A stretch of 63,637 nt of DNA from an uncultured Bacteroidales bacterium (GCA_947173955.1 CAMWHE010000009.1:1-63637); one strand, 5' to 3'; positions 56,071-63,637 are shown, counted from the first letter of the stretch. The notes: generated by a model from the letters alone, not told the origin. Numbers and translations: made by a program.

Positions 56071-56697
56071 ATGGCTGAAAAAACTTCATATAAGAGTATA
56101 ATCCTCAATCCGCTGTCGCAGAATAATCCGGTAGTGGTGCAGATACTCGGTATTTGCTCTGTATTGGCTGTTACAGCCAAACTCGAACCGGCTATTGTAA
56201 TGGGACTCTCCGTAATAGCCGTGCTCGCATTCTCTAACGTAATCATATCGCTGATACGCAACACTATTCCGACCAATATCCGAATTATCGTGCAGCTCGT
56301 TGTCGTAGCAGGCCTCGTTGTAATCGTAAATCAGCTGCTTCAGGCCTACGCTTACAATGTCAGCAAGCAGCTTTCGGTCTTTATCGGACTGATTATCACC
56401 AACTGTATCCTCATGGGACGCCTTGAGGCGTTTGCGATGAGCAATCGTCCGTGGCCGTCATTCCTTGATGGAGTTGGCAACGGACTGGGTTATACGATAA
56501 TCCTTATTATAGTCGGATTCGTGCGCGAACTCTTCGGCAGCGGCACACTGCTCGGACATCAGGTGATACCACAGTGGTGCTATGACCACGGCTATCAGAA
56601 TAACGGCCTGATGATCCTCCCCCCGATGGCACTCATCGTCGTGGCTTGCATCATCTGGATTCAAAGGAGCTTCAATAAGGATCTACAAGACAAGTAA
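56071..56697 (+). CDS. nqrD: Na+-translocating NADH:quinone reductase subunit D
   Basis: 208 residues with six transmembrane helices. Family motifs are LNPLSQNNPVVVQILGICS, ITNCILMGRLEAFAM (cysteine of the intramembrane iron centre) and PSFLDGVGNGLGYT. Six base pairs separate it from nqrC. Confidence 0.96.
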   Translation: MAEKTSYKSIILNPLSQNNPVVVQILGICSVLAVTAKLEPAIVMGLSVIAVLAFSNVIISLIRNTIPTNIRIIVQLVVVAGLVVIVNQLLQAYAYNVSKQLSVFIGLIITNCILMGRLEAFAMSNRPWPSFLDGVGNGLGYTIILIIVGFVRELFGSGTLLGHQVIPQWCYDHGYQNNGLMILPPMALIVVACIIWIQRSFNKDLQDK

Positions 56698-56702
56698 TCA
56701 CT

Positions 56703-57320
56703 ATGGACAATCTGAATATATTCATACGGTCGATATTTGTCGACAACATGATTTTCGCTTACTTCCTGGGAATGTGCTCATTCCTTGCTGTAAGCAAGAA
56801 TGTGAAGACAGCGCTGGGATTAGGTGTGGCGGTCACGTTTATGCTCCTGATTACCCTGCCGATCAACTATCTGCTCGAGCAGTATGTACTACGCCCCGGA
56901 GCTCTGGCATGGCTTGGCGCTCAGTATGCCGATGTGGATCTGAGCTTCCTGTCGCTTATTATGTTTATCGCTGTCATAGCGTCGATGACACAGCTTGTCG
57001 AGATGGCGGTCGAGAAATATTCGCCTGCACTCTACTCGTCACTCGGCATCTTCCTGCCGCTGATTGCAGTCAACTGTGCGATTCTCGGCGGCTCCCTGTT
57101 CATGCAGCAGCGCGACTTCGGCAGTGTCTGGACGGCTGTGAGTGCCGGTGCCGGCTGGGGTATAGGATGGCTTCTCGCCATAGTAGCCATCGCCGCGATC
57201 CGCGAGCGGGTCAATTCATACTCCAATGTGCCGAAACCGCTCCGCGGAGTCGGAATCACATTCATAATCACCGCTCTGATGGGCATAGCATTTATGAGTT
57301 TCTTAGGTATAAAGCTTTAA
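56703..57320 (+). CDS. nqrE: Na+-translocating NADH:quinone reductase subunit E
   Basis: 205 residues, six helices, inverted-topology relative of NqrD. It opens IFIRSIFVDNMIFAYFLGMCSFLAVS, and VNCAILGGSLFM provides the second cysteine region of the intramembrane iron centre. Five bases separate it from nqrD. Confidence 0.96.
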   Translation: MDNLNIFIRSIFVDNMIFAYFLGMCSFLAVSKNVKTALGLGVAVTFMLLITLPINYLLEQYVLRPGALAWLGAQYADVDLSFLSLIMFIAVIASMTQLVEMAVEKYSPALYSSLGIFLPLIAVNCAILGGSLFMQQRDFGSVWTAVSAGAGWGIGWLLAIVAIAAIRERVNSYSNVPKPLRGVGITFIITALMGIAFMSFLGIKL

Positions 57321-57323
57321 ACC

Positions 57324-58619
57324 ATGATATTAGTAGAACAAACGAGCCTTCTCGGGCCGACACTTATCTCCGGAGTCGGAATATTTCTGGGCATAACCTT
57401 GCTTTTAGTAGTCCTGCTGCTTGTAGCCAAGAAGTTCATGGTAAAAAGCGGCGATGTGACTGTGACGATCAATAACGAGACCGATGTACACGTACCGGCC
57501 GGCGGCACACTGCTGTCAACGATGGCCGGCGCTGACATCTTCCTGCCGTCAGCCTGCGGCGGCAAAGGCAGCTGTGGACAGTGCCGTGTGCAGGTTCACT
57601 CCGGCGCCGGCGACATTCTTCCTACCGAGCAGGTGCATTTCACACGCAAACAGATCAAGGAAGACTGGCGCCTCGCCTGCCAGGTCAAGGTCAAGGACGA
57701 TATGAAAATCTCCGTACCAGCTTCAGTGCTTAACGTCAAGGAGTGGGAATGCGAGGTTATCTCCAACAGTAATGTCGCCACCTTCATCAAGGAATTCATC
57801 GTAGCGCTCCCTGCCGGCGAACACATGGACTTCATCCCCGGCTCATATGCACAGATCAAGATACCGGTATTCGAGATGAGCTACGACAAGGATATCGACA
57901 AAGCCCTCATAGGCGAAGAGTATCTCCCCTCATGGGAAAAGTTCGGACTGTTCACCCTCAAATGCAAGAATACCGAGCCGACAGTCCGCGCCTACTCCAT
58001 GGCCAACTATCCTGCCGAGGGTGACAGAATAATGCTCACAGTCAGAATTGCCACACCTCCGTTCAAGCCGAAACCTCAGACAGGCTTCATGGATGTCATG
58101 CCAGGCATAGCCTCAAGCTATATCTTCTCGCTTAAGCCGGGCGACAAGGTGCTCATGAGCGGCCCTTACGGCGACTTCCACCCCATCTTCGATTCCAAAG
58201 CCGAAATGATGTGGATAGGCGGCGGAGCCGGCATGGCTCCCCTGCGCGCCCAGATCATGCACATGACCAAGACGCTCAAGACTACCGACCGCGTGATGAA
58301 CTATTTCTACGGAGCCCGCGCGCTCAACGAGGTGTTCTATCTCGACGACTTCCTGCAGCTTGAAAAGGAATTCCCCAACTTCAAATTCCATCTCGCTCTT
58401 GATCGCCCGGATCCTGCCGCCGATGCTGCGGGCGTCAAATACACTCCCGGATTCGTGCATCAGGTCATCTATGACACATATCTGAAGAATCACGAATCGC
58501 CCGAGGATATCGAATACTATATGTGCGGTCCCGGCCCGATGAGCGCCGCTGTCAACAATATGCTCGACTCGCTCGGCGTAGCTCCCGAAAGCATCCACTA
58601 CGACAACTTCGGAGGATAA
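57324..58619 (+). CDS. nqrF: Na+-translocating NADH:quinone reductase subunit F
   Basis: 431 residues; entry point for NADH electrons. One N-terminal membrane helix (about 13-36), a 2Fe-2S ferredoxin domain (CGGKGSCGQC, last Cys in WRLACQV), an FAD domain (VRAYSMANYP) and the NADH domain (GGGAGMAPLRAQI, MCGPGPM). The C-terminal NFGG is the usual end. Codons in this gene are noticeably C/G-ending. Confidence 0.97.
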   Translation: MILVEQTSLLGPTLISGVGIFLGITLLLVVLLLVAKKFMVKSGDVTVTINNETDVHVPAGGTLLSTMAGADIFLPSACGGKGSCGQCRVQVHSGAGDILPTEQVHFTRKQIKEDWRLACQVKVKDDMKISVPASVLNVKEWECEVISNSNVATFIKEFIVALPAGEHMDFIPGSYAQIKIPVFEMSYDKDIDKALIGEEYLPSWEKFGLFTLKCKNTEPTVRAYSMANYPAEGDRIMLTVRIATPPFKPKPQTGFMDVMPGIASSYIFSLKPGDKVLMSGPYGDFHPIFDSKAEMMWIGGGAGMAPLRAQIMHMTKTLKTTDRVMNYFYGARALNEVFYLDDFLQLEKEFPNFKFHLALDRPDPAADAAGVKYTPGFVHQVIYDTYLKNHESPEDIEYYMCGPGPMSAAVNNMLDSLGVAPESIHYDNFGG

Positions 58620-58654
58620 ACCGTCAGATTAATCTTACCGCTATAATAGGAAAT

Positions 58655-58687
58655 GTGTCAAAGTTTTTTTAACTTTGACACGTTTTT
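58655..58687 (+). terminator. Terminator after nqrF
   Basis: GTGTCAAAGTT (58655-58665) and AACTTTGACAC (58671-58681) form a perfect 11-bp stem followed by a T6 run. Confidence 0.92.
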
Positions 58688-58785
58688 TATTAGGGCGCCG
58701 TGCTTTTATGGCCGGTCACCGGAGAGTAGAGAGAAAACTTCAGTAAATTATATCATACATTATTTCTTATTATAACCAATCCATT

Positions 58786-60174
58786 ATGCGAAAATTCGCC
58801 ACTTCAATTCTTGCGGCGGCTTCTGTGGCTCTCATAGCCTCAAGCTGCGGTTCAAAAAAAAGTAATCCGGAAGCAACTGAGTCTGACACGAAACCGGCTC
58901 TCATGTGGGTTGATGCCGAGGCCAACTACGCCCGCTTCAACCACCCAGACACCATCGACAAGTATGTCGACATGGTAGCCGATCTCGGATTCACCCATCT
59001 GGCTGTCGACGCACGCCCTATCACAGGCGAACTGATGTATGACAGCGAGCTCGCTCCCCGTTTCAAAGGTATCAAAAATGACATCGAGCCCCTCCCCGAT
59101 TTCGACTATCTCGACTACTTCGTGAAGAAAGCCCACGAAAGAGGCATGAAGGTGCTGTTCTCCCTTAATGTGTTCTGCGCCGGCCACAATTACTTTGATC
59201 GCGGACTCGTCTACACTGACCATCCCGAGTGGGCATCGATTGTGCAGGATCCCGTCAGAGGACTCGTTCCCATCACCGAGCAGAAAGAAAAATACGGAGC
59301 GATGATCAATCCCATCAACCCTGAATATCAGGCATACATTATCGACGTGATGAAGGAGATGATCACAAAATATCCCGAAGTCGACGGACTCATCCTCGAC
59401 CGCGGTCGATATGACGGCATCGCTGCCGATTTCTCCGATCTTTCACGCACTGAATTTGAGAAATTTATCGGCAAACCCGTCGAGAATTTCCCGGCCGATA
59501 TCCTTGAGATCGTTCGCACGGAAAGCGGCCGCGACAGCATAATCCATGGCCCGCTCTTCAACGACTGGATCTATTGGCGCTCCAAAAACATCACCGACTT
59601 CTTCGCCAAAGCACGCAAAGAGCTCAAAGAAGTCAATCCCAACACCATCTTCTCCACCTATTCCGGTGCATGGTATCCTTCTTACTATGAAGTAGGTGTC
59701 AACTTCGCTTCAAACGAATTTGATCCCTCGAAAGATTTCTCATGGGCTCGCGAAGACTATAAGGAGACAGGATATGCCGAACTCATTGACCTCTACATTA
59801 CCGGCAATTACTACACCGACATCACTATCGAGGACTTTGAAAAGAATCCCGACCCGATCTGGAACGAGACCGACTTCGAAGGCCACTCCGGCGACTGGTA
59901 TTGCGTGGAAGGCTCCTGCAAGCACCTCCGTGAGATCCTCGGGCCGAACAAATTCCTTGGCGGCGTGCTTGTCGATCAGCTCTACGGCAACCCCGAACGT
60001 CTGTCCGAGTCAATGGCAATGAACACCAAGGAAAGCGACGGCCTGATGATCTTCGACATCGTCCACGTGATCAACGCCAACCTCTGGGATGAGCTTAAGA
60101 AAGGCATGGAGCTTAGCGGCTTCATCGCCCCGGCCCCCGAAACAGCCGAAACTGCGCAGGAAACAGCCGAATAA
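58786..60174 (+). CDS. Lipoprotein of the glycosyl hydrolase-like 10 (GHL10) type
   Basis: 462 residues with a lipoprotein signal (LIASSC, Cys near 21) and a polar linker. The main domain resembles the family-10-like (DUF187) TIM barrels: MWVDAEANYARFNH, THLAVDARPITGELMYDS, HERGMKVLFSLNVF, a segment with INPINPEYQAYIIDVMKEM and VDGLILDRGRYDG near 205, which holds likely acidic active-site residues. Probably an envelope enzyme acting on a glycan; substrate unknown. The C-terminus is a short Ala/Glu/Thr repeat (AETAQETAE). Transcribed alone. Confidence 0.8.
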   Translation: MRKFATSILAAASVALIASSCGSKKSNPEATESDTKPALMWVDAEANYARFNHPDTIDKYVDMVADLGFTHLAVDARPITGELMYDSELAPRFKGIKNDIEPLPDFDYLDYFVKKAHERGMKVLFSLNVFCAGHNYFDRGLVYTDHPEWASIVQDPVRGLVPITEQKEKYGAMINPINPEYQAYIIDVMKEMITKYPEVDGLILDRGRYDGIAADFSDLSRTEFEKFIGKPVENFPADILEIVRTESGRDSIIHGPLFNDWIYWRSKNITDFFAKARKELKEVNPNTIFSTYSGAWYPSYYEVGVNFASNEFDPSKDFSWAREDYKETGYAELIDLYITGNYYTDITIEDFEKNPDPIWNETDFEGHSGDWYCVEGSCKHLREILGPNKFLGGVLVDQLYGNPERLSESMAMNTKESDGLMIFDIVHVINANLWDELKKGMELSGFIAPAPETAETAQETAE

Positions 60175-60198
60175 TCAGAACTAAACACCATATATTCA

Positions 60199-60231
60199 AA
60201 AGGTCGACTTCCCCAAGCCGACCTTTTTTTA
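60199..60231 (+). terminator. Terminator after the GHL10-like gene
   Basis: AAGGTCG and CGACCTT with an inner CTT/AAG pair around CCCC, followed by T7. A plus-strand A tract before it may let it serve the convergent minus-strand gene too. Confidence 0.85.
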
Positions 60232-60272
60232 AATGTTCACCAGTAATATATGTCTATTTTAACGGCAGATAT

Positions 60273-61349
60273 TCAATAACCCTTTGAGATTCTGTTCATC
60301 TCTGCCTGTATCTCACTTTCCGAAAAGAAATCCCGATATATGGCAATATAAAAGTCTCTTTGTTTTATTATTGTTAATTGTCCCTTTTCTTTTTTAGTTA
60401 TTATATTACCCTCATAACGAAAAGTGTCAAATGATGAATGATTGGAGTAGTGTGCATAACATCCCCAAACATGCCAACAACCTTCATTGGTCTTATATTT
60501 GAATGAAATCCACTTTCCTTCCACATGAGCTTCTTTTACTGGCGTAGGCTGCATATTTGAAGATAAGTAGAACCCCTCGGGAAAATATCTACACCACCTG
60601 TCTAAAAAATTAAAGTCTGCTATTTTATAACCTTGGGGTATATTATAATCAAATTTTACTTCATTCTCTGAATTTATATAACAACGCAATGGAATTGCTC
60701 TATTGATCAGGATAAACTGATTGTTAATATTGATTCCTTCGGCTGGCATAAGGTTGTTTATGGCCTGATTTCTAAGCTGGGCTCGTCGGTTGTTCTCTTC
60801 GGCTCTTATGCGATTGATTCTTTCCTGCTCCTCGGCTTCTTTTCTTTGCCTCTCAGCGCGTTCCTTTTCTGCGATTTTTCGCTGCGGTTCAAGTATCAGT
60901 CCGTCCGCCACATCGCTCGCGAGTTTGGACAGCGCCTGCATATTGTTTGCTTCACCCGAAGCCTCATAAGATGATTCAATTGCGCCGGTCTGCACGTCTA
61001 TAAGTCTTGAAGAAACAAAAAACTCTCCAAACAACTCTGCGGCATCAATAACTGCTACATATTGCGCGCCATACTTATTACCTAACCTTTTTATCTGCTC
61101 ATTGCTTACTTCTCCCGATAGCTGATAATCATGTTCTGATTGAATTTCGGCAAGAAAGTCCGCCGTACGCTCTACGGCTTTAAAACCTTCAGCTTTTGTG
61201 ATAAAAGATACCATCTTGGAGCCTAATACTTTCTTAACGGCATCGTCCTGATCGCCCGTCACATACACCGCAACCTGTTTCTGAGCATTCGCAAAAGCCG
61301 CACCGCTCAACATTAATATTACAAGAAATATTCTAATAATCTTATTCAT
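60273..61349 (-). CDS. Exported protein with CsgG/LpoB-like N-terminal domain
   Basis: 358 residues: signal peptide (about 1-22, ending ANA), an alpha/beta domain (25-150) with VAVYVTGDQDDAVKKVLGSK, AVERTADFLAEI, GNKYGAQYVAVIDA and SRLIDVQTGAIESSYEASG, a charged coiled coil (about 155-195) and an unassigned C-terminal domain (200-358). The pattern of a new strand after 'KYGAQYV' and 'SRLIDV.TG' recalls CsgG/LpoB-type proteins; this is inference. It is a paralogue, over the N-terminal domain, of the gene 8 bp upstream. Confidence 0.7.
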   Translation of the reverse strand: MNKIIRIFLVILMLSGAAFANAQKQVAVYVTGDQDDAVKKVLGSKMVSFITKAEGFKAVERTADFLAEIQSEHDYQLSGEVSNEQIKRLGNKYGAQYVAVIDAAELFGEFFVSSRLIDVQTGAIESSYEASGEANNMQALSKLASDVADGLILEPQRKIAEKERAERQRKEAEEQERINRIRAEENNRRAQLRNQAINNLMPAEGININNQFILINRAIPLRCYINSENEVKFDYNIPQGYKIADFNFLDRWCRYFPEGFYLSSNMQPTPVKEAHVEGKWISFKYKTNEGCWHVWGCYAHYSNHSSFDTFRYEGNIITKKEKGQLTIIKQRDFYIAIYRDFFSESEIQAEMNRISKGY

Positions 61350-61357
61350 GTTAAAAT

Positions 61358-61837
61358 TTATTTAGATCCTTTGTTTATAAGACGATAGGCCACATTGTTA
61401 GACATATTCTTCAGAGTCTTGTTGTCGGCCGACTCCCGATCCTGTGTGACAGCCTTTTCTACCTTGCCGGTCTCAATATTTATAAGACGCGCGCTCATGA
61501 ATATGCTGCTGTCATCAGCTGCCACCGAAACGGCTATGACATAGTCAACGCCATGTTTATTGGCAATTTTCCTGATTTGCGACTCATCGACCTCTCCCGA
61601 AACCTCATAATCATGCTCCCGGGTGATAGCATTGATGAATGTTTCACTTCTTTCATAGATGGAATAATCTTTGGTCATTGAAAGCCGGCTGACAAAAGCG
61701 CTATTAACTATCTCCTTCTGGACTTTTGTCAGATCGCCCTCCACAAAGACTGCCACTTTTATAGCACCCTGTACTTTAAGCGAAGTAAACAGCATGGCGA
61801 CAAAGGTCAGTAAAAACACAAAAGATACTTTCTTCAT
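61358..61837 (-). CDS. Exported protein, paralogue of the downstream CsgG/LpoB-like domain
   Basis: 159 residues from the ATG at 61837, which begins a signal peptide (KKVSFVFLLTFVAMLFTS). The frame is open to 61891 but that would hide the signal. It consists only of the alpha/beta domain: VAVFVEGDLTKVQKEIV, YERSETFINAITREHDYEVSG, ANKHGVDYVIAVSV, SARLINIETGKVEKAV. Line-by-line similarity to its neighbour indicates tandem duplication. Function unknown, likely envelope. Confidence 0.7.
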   Translation of the reverse strand: MKKVSFVFLLTFVAMLFTSLKVQGAIKVAVFVEGDLTKVQKEIVNSAFVSRLSMTKDYSIYERSETFINAITREHDYEVSGEVDESQIRKIANKHGVDYVIAVSVAADDSSIFMSARLINIETGKVEKAVTQDRESADNKTLKNMSNNVAYRLINKGSK

Positions 61838-61921
61838 ATCTTCAAATTCAATCGGTCTTACAGCCCTATCGACCGGATTTCTGATAAACAAAGAAAGCGC
61901 AGACTGAATTTGCCCGCTTCC

Positions 61922-62038
61922 ATTGAGAAGGTCGTAGGAAACCTATGATGAAGATGAGGGAAATGCAGCCCACGCTATAGCGTGAGAACCGCTTTGTTAT
62001 CCTCTCATCATTGTGAAAATTTCCTACGTTTTCTCAAT
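61922..62038. repeat. 117-bp nested inverted-repeat structure
   Basis: ATTGAGAA then CGTAGGAAA (61922-61941) pair with TTTCCTACG then TTCTCAAT (62020-62038), with a small internal loop. Inside, ATGATGA and GAGG (61945-61959) pair with CCTC and TCATCAT (62001-62011), and a 14-bp palindrome CACGCTATAGCGTG lies at 61971-61984. It would fall in the 5' leader of the 61358-61837 gene. Confidence 0.75.
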
Positions 62039-62073
62039 AAGAGATAAGCAAAACGCTCCTTATTAAACTAATA

Positions 62074-62103
62074 TGTCGTGATATTCTCAGGAATATCACG
62101 ACA
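62074..62103. promoter_or_regulatory. Operator-like perfect inverted repeat at a transcription start
   Basis: TGTCGTGATATTC / GAATATCACGACA, 13 bp each, separated by TCAG. It overlaps the last two bases of the minus-strand -7 box and covers the expected transcription start, so it could be a repressor site or a 5'-terminal RNA stem. Confidence 0.65.
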
Positions 62104-62132
62104 AAAATAATTACTTTTCACGAAATTACAAA
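62102..62132 (-). promoter_or_regulatory. Predicted promoter of the CsgG/LpoB-like gene pair
   Basis: On the minus strand TTTG (62129-62132), 19 bp, TATTTTTG (62102-62109): a complete match to the Bacteroidota promoter. The implied leader to the ATG at 61837 is about 260 bases. Confidence 0.68.
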
Positions 62133-62286
62133 ATACCGGCTATACATTTGATTTCATAATGATATCATACCGCTCTATAAGTCTTGTGCGCTTGCCTCAA
62201 ACCCGCTTTAATCGGCTGTATGCGAACGCCTCTCCCCGAAATGTATTGTGCAGATACACAGCAACCATTAGACTGATAGAGGGTGA

Positions 62287-62390
62287 GACACCTGGCGGGC
62301 AGGTGTCGGCATAGTAGAGTGGCGGTTGAGCCTGAGGCGAGACCCCACGTGGCAGCTTCCATACACCCGCCGCACGTGCAGAGCATGTGC
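62287..62390. other. GC-rich cluster of hairpins, possible structured RNA
   Basis: Three successive hairpins: GACACCTG/CAGGTGTC (62287-62307, 8 bp); GGTTGAGCC/GGCGAGACC (62324-62344, with adjacent G-A and A-G mismatches); GCACGTGC/GCATGTGC (62372-62390, 8 pairs with one G-U). CCACGTGG at 62345 is a further palindrome. The GC content stands out from AT-rich flanks. No known RNA family (tmRNA, RNase P, 6S, SRP) was recognised. Confidence 0.4.
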
Positions 62391-62619
62391 GAGCAAAACT
62401 CATCAGCTTTAGTCGGCTTCTGTAGAAAGACGCAGGCTTATGTAGGCTATTTATACCCAACTCAGCCGGCTTTTACAGCTGACCCTAGATTTAACGTTTA
62501 TGGTCTAAGGGACATTTTGAGAGATGAAACCTCTGCAATGAGTTGACTTTTACATCTCTGCAAAGATTATAATTGATATGACAAAAAAATCTAATATGCA
62601 AAAATAGGTAGAAATTTAA

Positions 62620-62627
62620 TATATTTG
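62620..62627 (+). promoter_or_regulatory. Candidate -7 box for the WG-repeat gene
   Basis: TATATTTG 32 bp before the ATG at 62660. The upstream element is not clear. Confidence 0.45.
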
Positions 62628-62659
62628 CCATTACCCTAATTTATCTAAAAAATTCTGCA

Positions 62660-63637
62660 ATGTCTAATAAGTCCAAAGCATTATCAACCTTATTTTTATT
62701 CTTGATATTTATCCTGACGTCTTGTTCCGGCTCACAGCGTAATAGCGAAGAAAGCAACAACGAAGAATCCATTACCGAAATTACCCCATCGTTTGTCGAT
62801 GACGTCAAAAATTTCTACTTCGTTTACGATTTCAATAATGGGTTGGCTCTCGTCGTTAATGAATATGGCAAGTTTGGATATATCAACACTAAAGGAGAGA
62901 CTGCGATTCCTTGTGTTTTCGATCTCGCATGGGACTTTAACGAAGGACTGGCTCGCATTAGAAAAGACTGGCAATACGGATATATCAATGCAAAAGGAGA
63001 GACGGTAATCCCTTGTATTTACGATTATGCCGGTGATTTTAGCGAAGGACTGGCCCACGTTGAAAAAGACGGAAAGTGGGGATTTATCAACACTAAAGGA
63101 GAGACGGTGATACCTTGTATTTACGATGAAGCCGGTGATTTTTGTGAAGGACTGGCTGACATTGAAAAAGACGAGAAATGGGGATTTATCAACACTAAAG
63201 GAGAGACGGTGATACCTTGTATTTACGATTCTGCCTGGGACTTTAACGAAGGACTGGCCGCAGTCAAAAAAGATGAGAAGTGGGGATTTATCAACGCAAA
63301 AGGTGAGATGGTTATCCCTGAAAATTTCGATAACGCCTGTTTTTTTAAAGAAGGACTGGCTGCGATTGAAAAAGATGGCAAGTGGGGATATATCAACCGT
63401 AATGGAGAGACGGTGATACCTTGTATCTACGATTACGCCGAAAATTTTTGTGAAGGACTGGCTGACGTTAAAAAAGATCAAAAGTGGGGGTATATCAACA
63501 CTATAGGAGAATTAGTGATACCTGAATTTTACGATGGAGCCAGGTCCTTTAGGGATGGAGTGGCCGCGGTTAAAAAAGATGGGAAGTGGGGATTTATCAA
63601 CGCAAAAGGTGAAATAGAGATCCCTTTTATTTATGAT
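62660..63637 (+). CDS. WG-repeat lipoprotein, 3' end outside the window
   Basis: The frame runs from ATG 62660 to the last base (326 codons) without a stop, so the gene is truncated by the window. A lipoprotein signal (FLIFILTSC, Cys near 22) and a Ser/Asn/Glu-rich linker precede tandem WG repeats of about 34 residues (102 bp), for example KWGFINTKGETVIPCIYD. About eight units are present. Such repeats form beta-rich binding surfaces; function is unknown. The 250-codon antisense frame here is a by-product of the repeats. Confidence 0.87.
   Translation, partial: MSNKSKALSTLFLFLIFILTSCSGSQRNSEESNNEESITEITPSFVDDVKNFYFVYDFNNGLALVVNEYGKFGYINTKGETAIPCVFDLAWDFNEGLARIRKDWQYGYINAKGETVIPCIYDYAGDFSEGLAHVEKDGKWGFINTKGETVIPCIYDEAGDFCEGLADIEKDEKWGFINTKGETVIPCIYDSAWDFNEGLAAVKKDEKWGFINAKGEMVIPENFDNACFFKEGLAAIEKDGKWGYINRNGETVIPCIYDYAENFCEGLADVKKDQKWGYINTIGELVIPEFYDGARSFRDGVAAVKKDGKWGFINAKGEIEIPFIYD

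Larger units (their letters stand above)
61838..62659. other. Non-coding region with several inverted repeats
   Basis: 822 bp with no supported gene. From left to right it holds a 117-bp nested inverted structure (61922-62038), a perfect 13-bp inverted repeat next to a minus-strand promoter (62074-62132), a GC-rich stretch with several hairpins (about 62200-62480), and a -7 box for the WG-repeat gene. Short frames on the minus strand (62165-62460) have low-complexity composition and no recognisable domain. Confidence 0.65.

Noticed and set aside
62165-62460. Two overlapping minus-strand frames of 73 and 87 codons
   Set aside because: They lie over the GC-rich hairpin region, show no domain or signal, and are better explained by structured non-coding or decayed sequence.
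62732-63481. 249-codon minus-strand frame with repeats
   Set aside because: It is the antisense of WG repeats whose 102-bp period is a multiple of three, so an open antisense frame repeats too. The plus frame has a lipoprotein signal and the WG motifs.

Overview
The window is a stretch of chromosome from a Bacteroidota bacterium, most likely of the order Bacteroidales and possibly a gut Muribaculaceae-type lineage (the family is inference). The evidence is: many TAnnTTTG boxes with TTTG 19-21 bp upstream (the Bacteroidota promoter pattern), a NusB of the long Bacteroidales type, an Na+-translocating NADH:quinone reductase, an ExbB-ExbD-ExbD-TonB set, a type IX secretion type-B sorting domain, and several families typical of the phylum (DUF4924, DUF5606, THUMP-like methyltransferase). 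No rRNA, tRNA, CRISPR array, prophage or insertion sequence was found. Nearly all of it is housekeeping chromosome; accessory character appears only at the right end.

Layout. 0-7.2 kb (+): dnaE, thioredoxin, two uncharacterised proteins (one OmpA-like), a YbdG-like MscS channel and a DUF4924 protein. 7.2-10.2 kb (-): nusB, yajC, a short YbbR-like protein, coaE. 10.3-13.1 kb (-): a carboxypeptidase-regulatory/outer-membrane beta-barrel protein followed by a small secreted protein. 13.2-17.1 kb (-): a tightly overlapping three-gene operon with a sugar kinase fused to a RapZ C-terminal domain, a MurU-like nucleotidyltransferase and a membrane-spanning TPR/LuxR regulator. 17.1-21 kb: prfA, pyrF, a DUF2059 lipoprotein (-), pgk. 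21-28.3 kb (+): THUMP-like methyltransferase, a BamA/D15-type barrel overlapping a phosphoethanolamine transferase, nrdD-nrdG. 28.2-34 kb (-): isochorismate synthase, rimO, ftsY, dnaG. 34-43.9 kb: lon, DUF5606 (-), then Yip1-smpB and a T9SS-cargo/lytic transglycosylase/uvrA/60-bp-repeat operon joined by ATGA overlaps. 43.9-48.8 kb (-): a small membrane protein, dxs, trkA, trkH. 49-52.4 kb (-): exbB-exbD-exbD-tonB. 52.8-58.6 kb (+): nqrABCDEF, then a GHL10-type glycosidase lipoprotein. 60.2-63.6 kb: two paralogous secreted proteins with a CsgG/LpoB-like look, an 800-bp non-coding region rich in inverted repeats, and a WG-repeat lipoprotein cut off by the window end.

How the genes connect. NqrA-F would build a sodium gradient, while the divergent ExbB/ExbD/TonB set uses ion-motive force to energise outer-membrane receptors such as the one at 10.8-13.1 kb. 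The operon at 13.2-17.1 kb reads as a MurNAc-recycling route (anomeric kinase plus uridylyltransferase) carrying its own amino-sugar sensor-like domain and its own transmembrane transcription factor; this is the strongest candidate for an undescribed regulatory system. Other candidates are an internal duplication inside NusB, a 60-bp-repeat protein coupled to uvrA, and a structured leader with an operator-like inverted repeat at 61.9-62.1 kb.
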